DNA of 64,000 nucleotides from Pseudoalteromonas arctica A 37-1-2 (GCF_000238395.3 NZ_CP011025.1:1860001-1924000), one strand, 5' to 3'. Counted from the stretch's first letter, positions 53,510 to 62,515 are shown. Translations and numbers: made by a program. The notes: generated from the sequence alone by a model not told the origin.

Positions 53510-54832
53510 AAAATAAACTAGACACCCACCCTAAATTTTTCACTTTTCGAAGTTAGAATTAACATGACACCCATCCTAAATTTTGCTCTTTTCAAAATTT
53601 AGGACTACGTTTTAGTTAGTGCAAAAAACGAGCAGGGTGTCTTATGGCAATTTCAAGAAAGCGTCAAGTAAGTTTGGTTGATACAAAATACTATCACTGT
53701 ATTTCACGCTGTGTTCGTCGTGCATTTTTATGTGGAGAAGACCGTTTTACTGGTCAATCTTACGAGCATCGACGAGGGTGGGTTGAAGATAAGCTGCTTG
53801 AATTAGCAAAGGTATTTTGTTTTGATGTATGTGCTTATGCCGTAATGAGTAATCACACCCATTTGGTACTATATGTAGATGATAAGAAAGCAAACAGGCT
53901 GAATGATAAAGCGATTGTTATTCGCTGGCATAAACTCTGTAAAGGCACATTGTTAACGCAAAAATATGTACAAGGTGAAAAGCTAAGTAAAGTTGAACTC
54001 ATCTTTTTCAACCAAACGGTTAAACAATACCGCGAACGCCTAGCAAGTATTAGCTGGTTTATGCGGTTGTTAAATGAAGACATTGCGCGCAGAGCAAATA
54101 AAGAAGATAACTGCACAGGACGATTTTGGGAGGGTAGATTCAAATCGCAAGCATTACTAGATGAAGCAGCACTTGCAGCGTGTATGGCCTATGTCGATTT
54201 AAATCCCATTAGAGCCAAAATAACTAACACCCCAGAAGAGTCAGACCATACCAGTGTACAAAAGCGTTTAACATGCGCGGCAGAAGGTAAACAACCAAAA
54301 CAGTTACTACGTTTTGCTGGTATGCCTCGTCAGGTTATGCCCAAAGGGTTGCCGTTTGAGCTTAAATCGTACCTTGAACTTGTTGAGCTAACAGGGCGAA
54401 TAATACGAGAGGATAAACGCGGGTATATTGATAACATGAACCTACCTTTGTTAGAAAGGCTTAATATCTCCCCAGAGAACTGGTTAAAACTGACTACGCA
54501 ATTTACGCGCGTATTTCATGGTGCAGTAGGCAGGCCCACTTCACAAGCAAGTTACTGTGAAAACTTAAAGCGTAAACGGCGATCAAATATCAGTAACTGC
54601 GAAAAGCTACTGGCATAAAACTTAAACTACTCAGTAAAGCTATTCAGTAATAAATCACAACTGCATTATGCAGTTATTTTCATGCGTGTAATTTAGGTTT
54701 AATAGGGCTAATGACTTATTTGATGGATGAAATGAAAGTAACCCAGTAATAAAAGATAAGTTCTGAACTTTAAGAGCAAATTTATTGGCACAGTTTTGTT
54801 TGTTCAATTAAAGTGGCTGTCTAGTTTAGTTT
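53510..54832 (+). mobile_element. Y1-type transposable element with terminal inverted repeats
   Basis: The element is 1,323 bp. Left end AAAATAAACTAGACACCCAC and right end (complement AAACTAAACTAGACAGCCAC) match at 18 of 20 bases. Inside the left end, two tandem GACACCCA(C/T)CCTAAATTTT units occur; the second forms an 11-bp perfect hairpin with a 7-base loop (53574-53602). A hairpin AACTGCA/TGCAGTT lies in the right tail. One transposase gene is carried. A truncated copy is at 3373-3960 and an end remnant at 13381. Confidence 0.8.
53644..54618 (+). CDS. Y1-type (IS200/RAYT-like) transposase
   Basis: A 324-aa product. The HUH motif is H71-T-H73 in M-S-N-H-T-H-L-V-L. The C-terminal half of the catalytic domain has G-R-F-W-E-G-R-F-K-S and A-Y-V-D-L-N-P-I-R-A-K, the usual RAYT/TnpA-REP blocks. 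Where the catalytic Tyr normally lies (pattern r-Y-A-r-x-x-N) this protein has Ile147 in N-E-D-I-A-R-R-A-N. An extra C-terminal domain (about 220-324) is specific to this longer family. Intact, but activity is doubtful without knowing which residue is the nucleophile. Confidence 0.85.
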   Translation: MAISRKRQVSLVDTKYYHCISRCVRRAFLCGEDRFTGQSYEHRRGWVEDKLLELAKVFCFDVCAYAVMSNHTHLVLYVDDKKANRLNDKAIVIRWHKLCKGTLLTQKYVQGEKLSKVELIFFNQTVKQYRERLASISWFMRLLNEDIARRANKEDNCTGRFWEGRFKSQALLDEAALAACMAYVDLNPIRAKITNTPEESDHTSVQKRLTCAAEGKQPKQLLRFAGMPRQVMPKGLPFELKSYLELVELTGRIIREDKRGYIDNMNLPLLERLNISPENWLKLTTQFTRVFHGAVGRPTSQASYCENLKRKRRSNISNCEKLLA

Positions 54833-55179
54833 CAGTTAAAACTGACTACGCAATTTACGCGCGTATTTCATGGTGCAGTAGGCAAACCCACTTCACATGC
54901 AAGTTACTGTGAAAACTTAAAGCGTAAACGGCGATCAAATATCAGTAACTGCGAAAAGCTACTGGCATAAAACTTAAACTACTCAGTAAAGCTATTCAGT
55001 AATAAATCACAACTGCATTATGCAGTTATTTTCATGCGTGTAATTTAGGTTTAATAGGGCTAATGACTTATTTGATGGATGAAATGAAAGTAACCCAGTA
55101 ATAAAAGATAAATTCTGAACTTTTAGAGCAAGTTTATTGGCACAGTTTTGTTTGTTCAATTAAAGTGGCTGTCTAGTTT
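54483..55179 (+). repeat. Direct tandem duplication of the element's 3' end
   Basis: Bases 54483-54834 are repeated from 54835 with an exact offset of 352. The duplicate covers the last about 45 codons of the transposase and the noncoding tail, ending with GTCTAGTTT at 55179. The second unit carries small changes (for example CAAACCC for CAGGCCC). Confidence 0.85.
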
Positions 55180-55197
55180 GGCATATAGCTCGGCTGT

Positions 55198-55593
55198 TTA
55201 TTCAGCTTCTAGCGCCGCCAACCATTGTTCACTATTAGCGCCGACAACACACTCTCCGTTTACGCGCATTGATAAACGCATCATGCAACGAGTTGATACA
55301 TCAGAAAACGTTTCTTTTGGTAAAAACTTAACAGAATTTACTAATGCTTGGCAGTGAGGGGCGCTTTGCTCTTTAAGGGTATAGTAAACCCACTTACCTT
55401 TTTTTTCTAAAGTGAGTAAACCTGCTTTATGTAGCATTTTAAGATTTCGAGAAACGTTATATTGCGTATCACCAATAACATCCATTGCTTCAGCAACATT
55501 AATACGTTGGCCAGCATCAACAACTAACCAAAATAATCTTAATCGGGTAGGATCTGATAACGCTTTAAGCGCATCAATATACATTTCATCCAT
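55198..55593 (-). CDS. ArsR/SmtB-family repressor
   Basis: A 131-aa product. A winged helix-turn-helix (L-K-A-L-S-D-P-T-R-L-R-L-F-W-L near the N-terminus, N-V-S-R-N-L-K-M-L-H-K-A-G-L-L as recognition helix, K-K-G-K-W-V-Y-Y-T-L wing). Cysteines in C-Q-A, R-C-M-M and E-C-V-V could bind metal or metalloid. It lies upstream of the metal permease gene on the same strand orientation group, which it probably regulates. Confidence 0.9.
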   Translation of the reverse strand: MDEMYIDALKALSDPTRLRLFWLVVDAGQRINVAEAMDVIGDTQYNVSRNLKMLHKAGLLTLEKKGKWVYYTLKEQSAPHCQALVNSVKFLPKETFSDVSTRCMMRLSMRVNGECVVGANSEQWLAALEAE

Positions 55594-55759
55594 TATGTAC
55601 CTTCTTGATAATAATAAAATACCATAAAAATTTACGAACGGATTATACCAGAGCCTAAATTAAATTTCCTTAAAACTAACAGGTGCTAAGCGCATGCTTT
55701 AACAAAATTAAGTCATTAACAAAAAACAAAAGCACCACTAAAAAGTGGTGCTTACTAAC

Positions 55760-56692
55760 TTATATAACGTATTGAAAAATAACACCGCCTGTAATTGCAG
55801 TAGTTAATATTATTAATATAAATGCTAATACAGCCTTTCTTTTTAATACCGAAGAAACCAAAGCAATTTCAGGTAAACTCGCACCCGTACCACCTATTAT
55901 CAGTGCTAAAGCAGGGCCCATACCCATACCTTTTAAAATCAACACATTTAAAAGCGGTATAGCCATTTCTATTCTCAAATAAAGCGGAATACCAATTAGC
56001 GCAGCAATAATAATGGATTTTAAATCTCCGCCACCTACGTATTTTTCAACTAATTCAGCTGGTAAATAAGCAGCCGATAAACCACTAATTAATGCACCCA
56101 ATAACACATACGGAATAATCCTTTTAAATAAAGATAAAGCAAATTTTAAAACATTTTTAAACTTATCAGAATTAGTACTGTGTGATAGTGCGGCATTATC
56201 TGAACTACAGCCTGAACTACAGCTTTTGCCATTAGTAGCCAGCTCTAACTCATCACCTCGTCTTACTTCATTTTTCCATGGTGATTTTGATATTAACCAC
56301 CCACCTATAACGGCGGCACTAAAGGTTAGTACTAAATATATAGCTGTCACTTTAAAACCAAATGCAGCATATATCATTGCTAGTACAATAAAGTTACATA
56401 AAGGAGCTGAAATTAAAAAGCTTAAAATAGTACCTAGCGATGTACCCATAGTAGCCATGCCCAAGGTTACAGGTACAACAGCAGCGCTACAAAAAGGGGT
56501 TAACATGCCAAAACTAGCTCCCAACAGCGAGCCCCATTTATCATGCTTTGTTAATTTTGCTTGAAGTTTGTCCTGCGGCACAAACTCCCTAATCAACCCT
56601 GTCAAAATAGAAACTGCAGCAATAATTAATATTAAGCCTCCACTAACATGAATAAATTCATCAAGTGCAACCATCATTTTATCTGTATTCAC
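55760..56692 (-). CDS. DUF318/ArsP-type permease, likely metal efflux
   Basis: A 310-aa product from the GTG at 56692, which has GAGG 5 bases upstream. About 8 transmembrane helices in two halves; G-M-L-T-P-F-C-S-A-A-V-V-P-V-T is the hallmark of the permease family. The central cytoplasmic loop has C-S-S-G-C-S-S-D, a metal-binding-like cluster as in SO_0444-type Cu/Zn efflux proteins. It neighbours an ArsR regulator gene, consistent with metal- or metalloid-induced efflux. Confidence 0.85.
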   Translation of the reverse strand: MNTDKMMVALDEFIHVSGGLILIIAAVSILTGLIREFVPQDKLQAKLTKHDKWGSLLGASFGMLTPFCSAAVVPVTLGMATMGTSLGTILSFLISAPLCNFIVLAMIYAAFGFKVTAIYLVLTFSAAVIGGWLISKSPWKNEVRRGDELELATNGKSCSSGCSSDNAALSHSTNSDKFKNVLKFALSLFKRIIPYVLLGALISGLSAAYLPAELVEKYVGGGDLKSIIIAALIGIPLYLRIEMAIPLLNVLILKGMGMGPALALIIGGTGASLPEIALVSSVLKRKAVLAFILIILTTAITGGVIFQYVI

Positions 56693-56744
56693 AATAACCT
56701 CTAATGTGTAAAACCAAGTTTGAGGTCGCAATATAATCATATAA

Positions 56745-56756
56745 GCACAATTGTGC
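56745..56756. promoter_or_regulatory. Palindrome upstream of the permease
   Basis: GCACAATTGTGC is a perfect 12-bp palindrome 53 bp before the permease start. It may be an operator; I cannot tie it to the ArsR protein. Confidence 0.35.
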
Positions 56757-56930
56757 AAGTGTGCTTTTGTGTTTTCTCTAAAAATAAAAGCCTGTTTTTA
56801 AAATCTACATTAATAGCAATAGCTTATAACTTAATAAAAAGTGATGGTAATAAATTAGGAACGTGTGCTAATGCTAAATAAAGAGCATTAAAATCGGCTA
56901 AAAGAAGTTTTTTTAAAGGTAAGAGTAAAA

Positions 56931-57533
56931 ATGAACAAAGGATTGTTAAAGTCGTGGAAAACCGACAAAGGTTTTGGTTTTATTAAATCAGACACTCTAG
57001 AACACGACACGTTTATACACATATCAGCGCTTAAACATATGAGCCGTAAGCCAAAAGTTGGCGATACTATTTACTTTGAAGTTGCAACACAGCCCGACGG
57101 TAAAACCAAAGCAGTTAACTGCCGCATAGAAGGCGTTGCAGAGCTTAAAGCCCCTTATCAAAAACACAATCAACAGCCATATCGTATGGCTAAATCTAAC
57201 TTTGTCAGTAGCTTTTTAGGTAAAGTTGCCTCAATTAGCATTATTGCCGTGCTTGGCTTTGTCGCAGTAAATAAATACAACCATTATAAAAGTAGCGAGC
57301 AATTTAATAGCCAACCCCCTGTTATTACCAACGCCGATTTAGCCACCTTTGACGCACAATACCCGAACATAATGATACCAAAAAGCACCCATAATTTTAC
57401 CTGTGATGGCAGGCAGCACTGTAGCCAAATGAGTTCACGAGCCGAAGCTGTATTTTTTATTAATAACTGCCCGAATACAATAATGGATGGCGATGGAGAT
57501 GGAAAACTTTGTGAGAGGGACTCACGGTTTTAA
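56931..57533 (+). CDS. Membrane-anchored cold-shock / excalibur protein, copy B
   Basis: A 200-aa paralogue of the product at 48007 with the same three parts: cold-shock domain (1-66), transmembrane helix (about 83-102), excalibur domain with D-G-D-G-D-G-K-L-C at the C-terminus. The linker before the excalibur domain differs in length and sequence. AAAGGTAAG precedes the ATG. It is followed, as copy A originally was, by the convergent membrane protein gene. Confidence 0.85.
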   Translation: MNKGLLKSWKTDKGFGFIKSDTLEHDTFIHISALKHMSRKPKVGDTIYFEVATQPDGKTKAVNCRIEGVAELKAPYQKHNQQPYRMAKSNFVSSFLGKVASISIIAVLGFVAVNKYNHYKSSEQFNSQPPVITNADLATFDAQYPNIMIPKSTHNFTCDGRQHCSQMSSRAEAVFFINNCPNTIMDGDGDGKLCERDSRF

Positions 57534-57744
57534 AGTGAGTGGTAATTTTATAAATCTTTTAGTTAAAGGTTTGGTTGAATAAAAATAGAATTAATAGCTG
57601 TATATAAATACAGTTATTTACAATTTACCCCATAACATTATTAAAAGGCAATAATTATATCACCAAGTTATTTATAAAAAATGATTGAGAATTTACACCC
57701 AAAGGGATCGTCGACCCATTTAAGTTTTGATTCAAGCTATTATC

Positions 57745-57805
57745 CCCTCTAAATGCGCAGCGCCTCATAGCCTCTTTGTGAATTAGCTATAAATAATTAA
57801 GGTGG
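57745..57805. repeat. CCCTCT...AGAGGG intergenic repeat, copy 2
   Basis: CCCTCTAAATGCGCAGCGCC, then the same CTCATAGCCTCTTTGTG as copy 1. Its 3' end has decayed. It is preceded by GTTTTGATTCAAGC, as is copy 3. Confidence 0.6.
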
Positions 57806-57838
57806 CTGGCACTTTATATATCATCACTTAAACGTAAA

Positions 57839-57890
57839 AACATCGGCGAATTGACATATCTAATATGCGTATGAGCCGATGTTTATATTT
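57839..57890. terminator. Bidirectional terminator
   Basis: AACATCGGC / GCCGATGTT, a 9-bp stem followed by TTATATTTTTTT on the + strand and T-rich on the other strand, between convergent genes. Confidence 0.65.
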
Positions 57891-57927
57891 TTTTAAAATG
57901 AGTACCTTACTTGTAAGGTATCAAGCC

Positions 57928-58530
57928 TTAGTCTTGTTTACGGTTAAGGCATATTAAACAGATTGCTAAAAGTAATGTAGCAATCATGCCTGAAGCGCCA
58001 GCAACACCTGATGGCATAAATCCATCACGGCCAAAGATGATTAATATAGCATTGGCAAGTATTGCAACTCCGCCAGCTAAGGCTGTAAGGACGCCGATGG
58101 CTTTGCCACCTTTAGCTATAAAAGACAGGCCAAAAACAAGTGCTGCTAATCCCAATAATAATTTAGCTGCGTAGTAAATCATGAATGACAAAGAAACCAC
58201 GCCACTAATTAAAGGTTGTGCGCCTTCTACAGCACCCGATACTTTTCCAAATGTTGAAAACAAAGTAAGACCAATGCTTACCTGTACTATGTTAAGAATC
58301 GCGCTAAATGTTATAGCCGACCATCCTAGCTGAGAGTTTTTTGCTTGCACCATAGCAGAGCCTGCAAAGGCAACAAGTAGAGTGAAAACCACTGCTTCTA
58401 GTCCCCATGAATACTGCCTTGAAAAACTAATTTCTGCACTGTAAAGGGCAGTAAAAATAGCCTGTGTTATTGCCAATACCAACAATAAAGATGCTGTAAT
58501 TAGCATGGTGCGTTTAGTCGTAAATTCCAT
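57928..58530 (-). CDS. Five-TM membrane protein of unknown function
   Basis: A 200-aa product with five hydrophobic helices (about 8-30, 43-62, 70-95, 118-140, 145-168) and one more near the C-terminus. A conserved G-R-D-G-F-M-P-S-G-V-A-G-A-S-G stretch precedes the last helix. GAGGTACATAATG gives the start. A truncated copy lies at 53293-53502. I do not recognise the family. It is convergent with copy B of the cold-shock/excalibur gene in what seems to be a conserved pairing. Confidence 0.8.
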   Translation of the reverse strand: MEFTTKRTMLITASLLLVLAITQAIFTALYSAEISFSRQYSWGLEAVVFTLLVAFAGSAMVQAKNSQLGWSAITFSAILNIVQVSIGLTLFSTFGKVSGAVEGAQPLISGVVSLSFMIYYAAKLLLGLAALVFGLSFIAKGGKAIGVLTALAGGVAILANAILIIFGRDGFMPSGVAGASGMIATLLLAICLICLNRKQD

Positions 58531-58770
58531 TATGTACCTCTTGTAATTTTATATTTAATGCTTTCAACAGCTGTTGCGGGTTTGAATGTATCAAACTGCT
58601 TAGTCTTTGTATTTAAATAGCGTTTATCGTTGTAGGTATAAGACAGATAAAGCTATTTAATTATTTCACTCAAACCTATAAAAATAATAGTTAGCAACAA
58701 ATAGGCTAAAGCTTTGGCTGTTTAATTAAAACTTAAATCGGCAAAATCGTTTTGATTCAAGCCATGTATG

Positions 58771-58829
58771 CCCTCTAGGCGCAGCGTCTCATACCCTCTC
58801 AGTAAAGCAACTTTTAATTACCAAGAGAG
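58771..58829. repeat. CCCTCT...AGAGAG intergenic repeat, copy 3
   Basis: CCCTCTAGGCGCAGCGTCTC and then ATACCCTCTCAGTAAAG, ending AAGAGAG. It is preceded by GTTTTGATTCAAGC as in copy 2. It lies between the five-TM gene and the YdjM-like gene. Confidence 0.55.
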
Positions 58830-58873
58830 CATTAATTTTGAGTATGTGGTTAAACGGCTTATTACTCACTTTG

Positions 58874-59575
58874 TTAAGATAGAAACCTAAAATGAGACCA
58901 ATTACTTAACGCTGTGATAGTTTGCTCTGTAGGGGGGGCAATATAAATTAAACCTGCAATGGCAATAATTGATGACAACGTAATTAATTTATTATCAAAG
59001 TCAGCTATTTTCAGTGCGGTCCCGAAAGAGCGTTTAATTGTTACATTACTTAAATCCACACTGTACATTTCATCAAGCAATAAATGAATAAATCCTCCTA
59101 GTAAAACAAACCCACCCGTTAACCAGGCAAAGATAGCTGTTTCCATGGTTGATTGGTCATTCAGTTTCCATGCTACTTGAGTCGTTAATAACGCGCATAG
59201 CAATATAAATAGTAAAGAGTGGCAACTACCTCTATGTACTGTGATCCATTCAAAAATTGGCCTAATAATATATTTCATAAATCCGTAAACCAATAAAGGC
59301 ACTACGATTAACTCGATAAAACTAATTTCAATAATGAGCTGGGTGGTTATGTAATGCAGTACCAGTAATACAGTGCTGAGTGCAAATAAGTTAAAAATAG
59401 TATCGAGTGATGTGGAGTTATCTGAATCTATATCGGGTAATAAACCGCCAATTGAGCCTAAAAACCATAACCAGAGCGCGCTTTTTAATTCAATATGTCC
59501 CGCAGATAATAAGGTGGCTGAGGCTAAGCCTGTGATGATTACGGCAGTATTAAGATGAGTATTGAAGTTTGCCAT
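58874..59575 (-). CDS. YdjM-like membrane-bound metal-dependent hydrolase
   Basis: A 233-aa product from the ATG at 59575 (M-A-N-F-N-T-H); a longer frame has a poor start. L-P-D-I-D-S-D-N-S, H-R-G-S-C-H-S and H-L-L-L-D-E-M-Y-S are the metal-binding blocks of the DUF457/YdjM family. About six transmembrane helices. In enterobacteria YdjM is LexA-regulated; I see no clear LexA box here. Confidence 0.8.
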   Translation of the reverse strand: MANFNTHLNTAVIITGLASATLLSAGHIELKSALWLWFLGSIGGLLPDIDSDNSTSLDTIFNLFALSTVLLVLHYITTQLIIEISFIELIVVPLLVYGFMKYIIRPIFEWITVHRGSCHSLLFILLCALLTTQVAWKLNDQSTMETAIFAWLTGGFVLLGGFIHLLLDEMYSVDLSNVTIKRSFGTALKIADFDNKLITLSSIIAIAGLIYIAPPTEQTITALSNWSHFRFLS

Positions 59576-59658
59576 TGTATCTCTTGATGGGAAAAAGTAG
59601 GGCATTCTAACAATTGAAAAGTTTATTGTTCAATGTTCTTTAAAGATTGGGCTTAAAT

Positions 59659-59853
59659 AACTTGAGTTCTGGATAATAAATCACCCTATAGCAGCCATTT
59701 CTAGCGCTAACTACGTTGATTTTACTTGCGAGAGGCTAACTTCGACGCGTAAATTCCCCTTGTTGTCATTGAAAATATCTGGCTTGAGAGGAGAACCCTT
59801 AAATACCATTATTATTAAAAGTGTTATTAAATCTCTTAATCAGAGTTCGGGTT
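59659..59853. repeat. MITE-like element, copy 2
   Basis: 195 bp, inverted relative to copy 1 (19368-19517). Ends AACTTGAGTTCTGG and the complement of AACCCGAACTCTGA; flanked on both sides by AAAT. It contains an extra stretch of about 45 bp in the middle compared with copy 1. Confidence 0.7.
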
Positions 59854-60559
59854 AAATAGGTTTCTTATTACTTTGATTAATCGTATTTTTTACAATTGTT
59901 ATTTTTTATTGTGCTTCGTGGAGCCGCTAAGTGGTAGTTTTTTGGAGAAGAATCAACAATACGAATATAAATGTGAGACCCCATATACCAAAATCAACTA
60001 CTGCAAATCTAACCTCAAAAGATAAACACGCTCTAACGACTTGGAGCCGTTGGTAAATCAACCTGTAATATACATTGCTTGTTCCTATTATTGCCACTTA
60101 ATGAGCGGTAGGTTATCATATTACATTCAAGGCGTTACTAGTGCTGAGTTAGGCCAGAGTATGCTTTTTATGAATCTGTATAAGGCATTTTTTTAATGCG
60201 GTTATACGAAGTGCTTTTGTGAAGGTTGACGCGTGTTTACCATTCATAAATAGGTGAAGTAGCAGCATAAATGCATACCATGCGGTGTCTTTTGATTAGT
60301 CCTAGGGGGATTTACTCTTTATTACCAAAAGGGATGTAAGGCAGAAGCCGTTACCGAGTCTGCTTGGTTATAAATTTCGTGCCGCGATTAAATCGTCTCT
60401 AGACAGAACCAGTCTTTACTTTGGAAGATCAATATCCCCTAATAAATGCTAAAAACCTAGTTCTGGCAATGGCAATTTGAAAAAAGCCATTATTTAGTCG
60501 GCTAACGTTTGTACGTTTAGAGTCATTTAAATTTAATAAAAACAACAGGATTTCAAAGA
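59854..60559. other. Long noncoding stretch
   Basis: About 700 bp with no convincing reading frame on either strand. The last part should carry the promoter of the beta-helix gene at 60560. I could not identify a gene remnant or a known RNA. Confidence 0.5.
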
Positions 60560-62143
60560 ATGAAAAACGAGTTCTATTTAAAAAAAAGTATTATATCAAC
60601 GTGCTCAGCGTTAATTATTTGCACCAGCCAGTTAGCTTTAGCTGTCACTAATCCGCACCCATTATGGACTGAGTTTGAACAAGGTATTTCGCATCGTTTA
60701 TTAGACTGGTCTAATGTGGGTTATAAAAGTGGTCATGCGCAAATACCAAATAGATCGATAACCCATAATGTAATTGACTATGGTGCAATTGTTAATGATG
60801 GTAAAAATGACAGGTTAGCAGTTCAAAAGGCAATTGATGCGGCAAGTATTAATGGTGGTGTGGTGTTTTTCCCGAGGGGTACATACGATTTTTGGGTTGG
60901 GCCTAACGGACATTCACTAGAACTCTCGGCTTCTAACGTTGTTATACGCGGAAGTGGAACAAGGCAGACGCAATTAAATCAACATGATTTCAAAGAAGGG
61001 AAAGTACATTTTGAGCGATTTTTTCTTATTAATGCACAGAGTAAAAGTAATATAAAAGGGCGTACAGTTTCATTACTTGCTGACGCAAAGGCCCATGAAA
61101 AGAAAATAAAAGTTGCTGATACCGCTAATATTAGAGTGGGTGACGTAATTAAGCTGCAAATGGTAAGTGAGCAACCTGGATCTGACCGGATCGCAAAAAA
61201 ATTAATATCGCCTTTAACTATAGAACCCGAATGGACAGCGGGGGAACGATTTATTCCCTTCGAACTTATGGTTACAGTTAAAAAGATAAGCTCAAATACA
61301 ATCTTTTTAGAGCAGCCTTTAACACAAAGTTTTTTACTCGCTGACGGCGCAAGAGTTTCGCTTATAGAAGAGGAGTTAATTCAAAACGTAGGTATTGAAG
61401 ATTTAACCTTGGTTGGCAAATTAACTAATTTTAATCACCATGGTAGCTTTGAAGATGATTACGGTTGGAATGCTATTCAGCTTAAAGGAGCTAAAAACTC
61501 GTGGATCAGAAATATAAAAACAACTAAAATGGGAACGGATGTTAATTTAGTAAATACGGGATTTTCAACAGTAGAAAATATTGCTAATGATGGCAGGGGA
61601 CACTCTGCGCTTTTAGCTTCTAATTCAGATTTTAATTTATTTAAAAACTCTCGTTTTTCGGGATATCGACAACATTTCATTAGTTTTTCAGGGCGTTCAG
61701 CGGGTAATGTTTTTACTTCTATAAGTAATAACTCTCAAGACAGTGGCGCAATTGATTTTCATGGCGGCGGGCCTAGCAATTATAATCTGATTGAGAATAG
61801 TACAAATTTAAGAATAGCTTCAGCAGGAGCAGAAAAAGGGATGCCTCACGCAGGGCAACATAATACGCTATGGAATATTGTCGCCGGCAAGCCAACTAAA
61901 ATAGATGATATGTTTTCGTACGGGTACTTTATTTATTCTAATTATAGTGGCCTATATTCAGGCTTAGACCTTCATAGATTACATCCTAAAACTACTTTGG
62001 TTGGGATCACTAATGGTCGGAATTCGATCACTGTAGCAGGGAGTAAAAAGCATCGAGACGATGAGTGGTTATATGTTGATTCAATAGGCAAAAGTGTAAA
62101 GCCTATTTCAATCTACACAGCTCAAAGAGCGCTTGGTTTTTAA
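60560..62143 (+). CDS. Secreted right-handed beta-helix protein, possible polysaccharide lyase or hydrolase
   Basis: A 527-aa product with a signal peptide (cut after A-L-A, about residue 29). From about residue 70, N-V-I-D-Y-G-A-I-V-N-D-G-K-N-D-R-L-A-V-Q-K-A-I-D-A-A is the start of the pectate-lyase-3 / GH28-like parallel beta-helix fold, with G-V-V-F-F-P-R-G-T-Y next. Repeating N-x-x-I/F coils continue to about residue 460. Substrate unknown; marine polysaccharides are likely. Catalytic residues cannot be assigned by eye. AACAGGATTTC lies before the ATG. No transporter or sugar genes are adjacent. Confidence 0.8.
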   Translation: MKNEFYLKKSIISTCSALIICTSQLALAVTNPHPLWTEFEQGISHRLLDWSNVGYKSGHAQIPNRSITHNVIDYGAIVNDGKNDRLAVQKAIDAASINGGVVFFPRGTYDFWVGPNGHSLELSASNVVIRGSGTRQTQLNQHDFKEGKVHFERFFLINAQSKSNIKGRTVSLLADAKAHEKKIKVADTANIRVGDVIKLQMVSEQPGSDRIAKKLISPLTIEPEWTAGERFIPFELMVTVKKISSNTIFLEQPLTQSFLLADGARVSLIEEELIQNVGIEDLTLVGKLTNFNHHGSFEDDYGWNAIQLKGAKNSWIRNIKTTKMGTDVNLVNTGFSTVENIANDGRGHSALLASNSDFNLFKNSRFSGYRQHFISFSGRSAGNVFTSISNNSQDSGAIDFHGGGPSNYNLIENSTNLRIASAGAEKGMPHAGQHNTLWNIVAGKPTKIDDMFSYGYFIYSNYSGLYSGLDLHRLHPKTTLVGITNGRNSITVAGSKKHRDDEWLYVDSIGKSVKPISIYTAQRALGF

Positions 62144-62515
62144 AAAAAAGCTAGCTATAGAGCCGATGAAGTAACAAAGGCACTAAAAATAAAAAATTAC
62201 CGAGATAAATCGGCTATAAACAATGTCGTTTTATTTAGGCCAAGCTTTTTACTGCTGTATTTACAGATAATGCTTATATCAATCTGCAATAATACTTAAT
62301 CAATTATAGGGATTCAACCGACGCTAACAGTATAAAAACTACTGATATACGACTACATGGATGCAAAGCAAGCAAGAGCAATTGCCAAAGTAAACAGGGT
62401 CAGGTTTTTCTTTTTGTTATTAAGGCAAAAAGCCAAAGCTGACTCCTTATTTTCTCCTTACCATCCATGGCGCTACCGAAAAAAGCTCAACTCTAATATC
62501 GCAATTTATGGTAAT
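62144..62515. other. Noncoding stretch before the TetR gene end
   Basis: There is no gene I can support. A 60-codon open frame at 62357-62539 has no ribosome-binding site and overlaps the convergent TetR gene; I do not annotate it. Confidence 0.5.

Noticed and set aside
53110..58829. CRISPR-like array from the repeated intergenic units
   Set aside because: The three units are far apart, vary in sequence and have no regular spacers; no cas genes are present.
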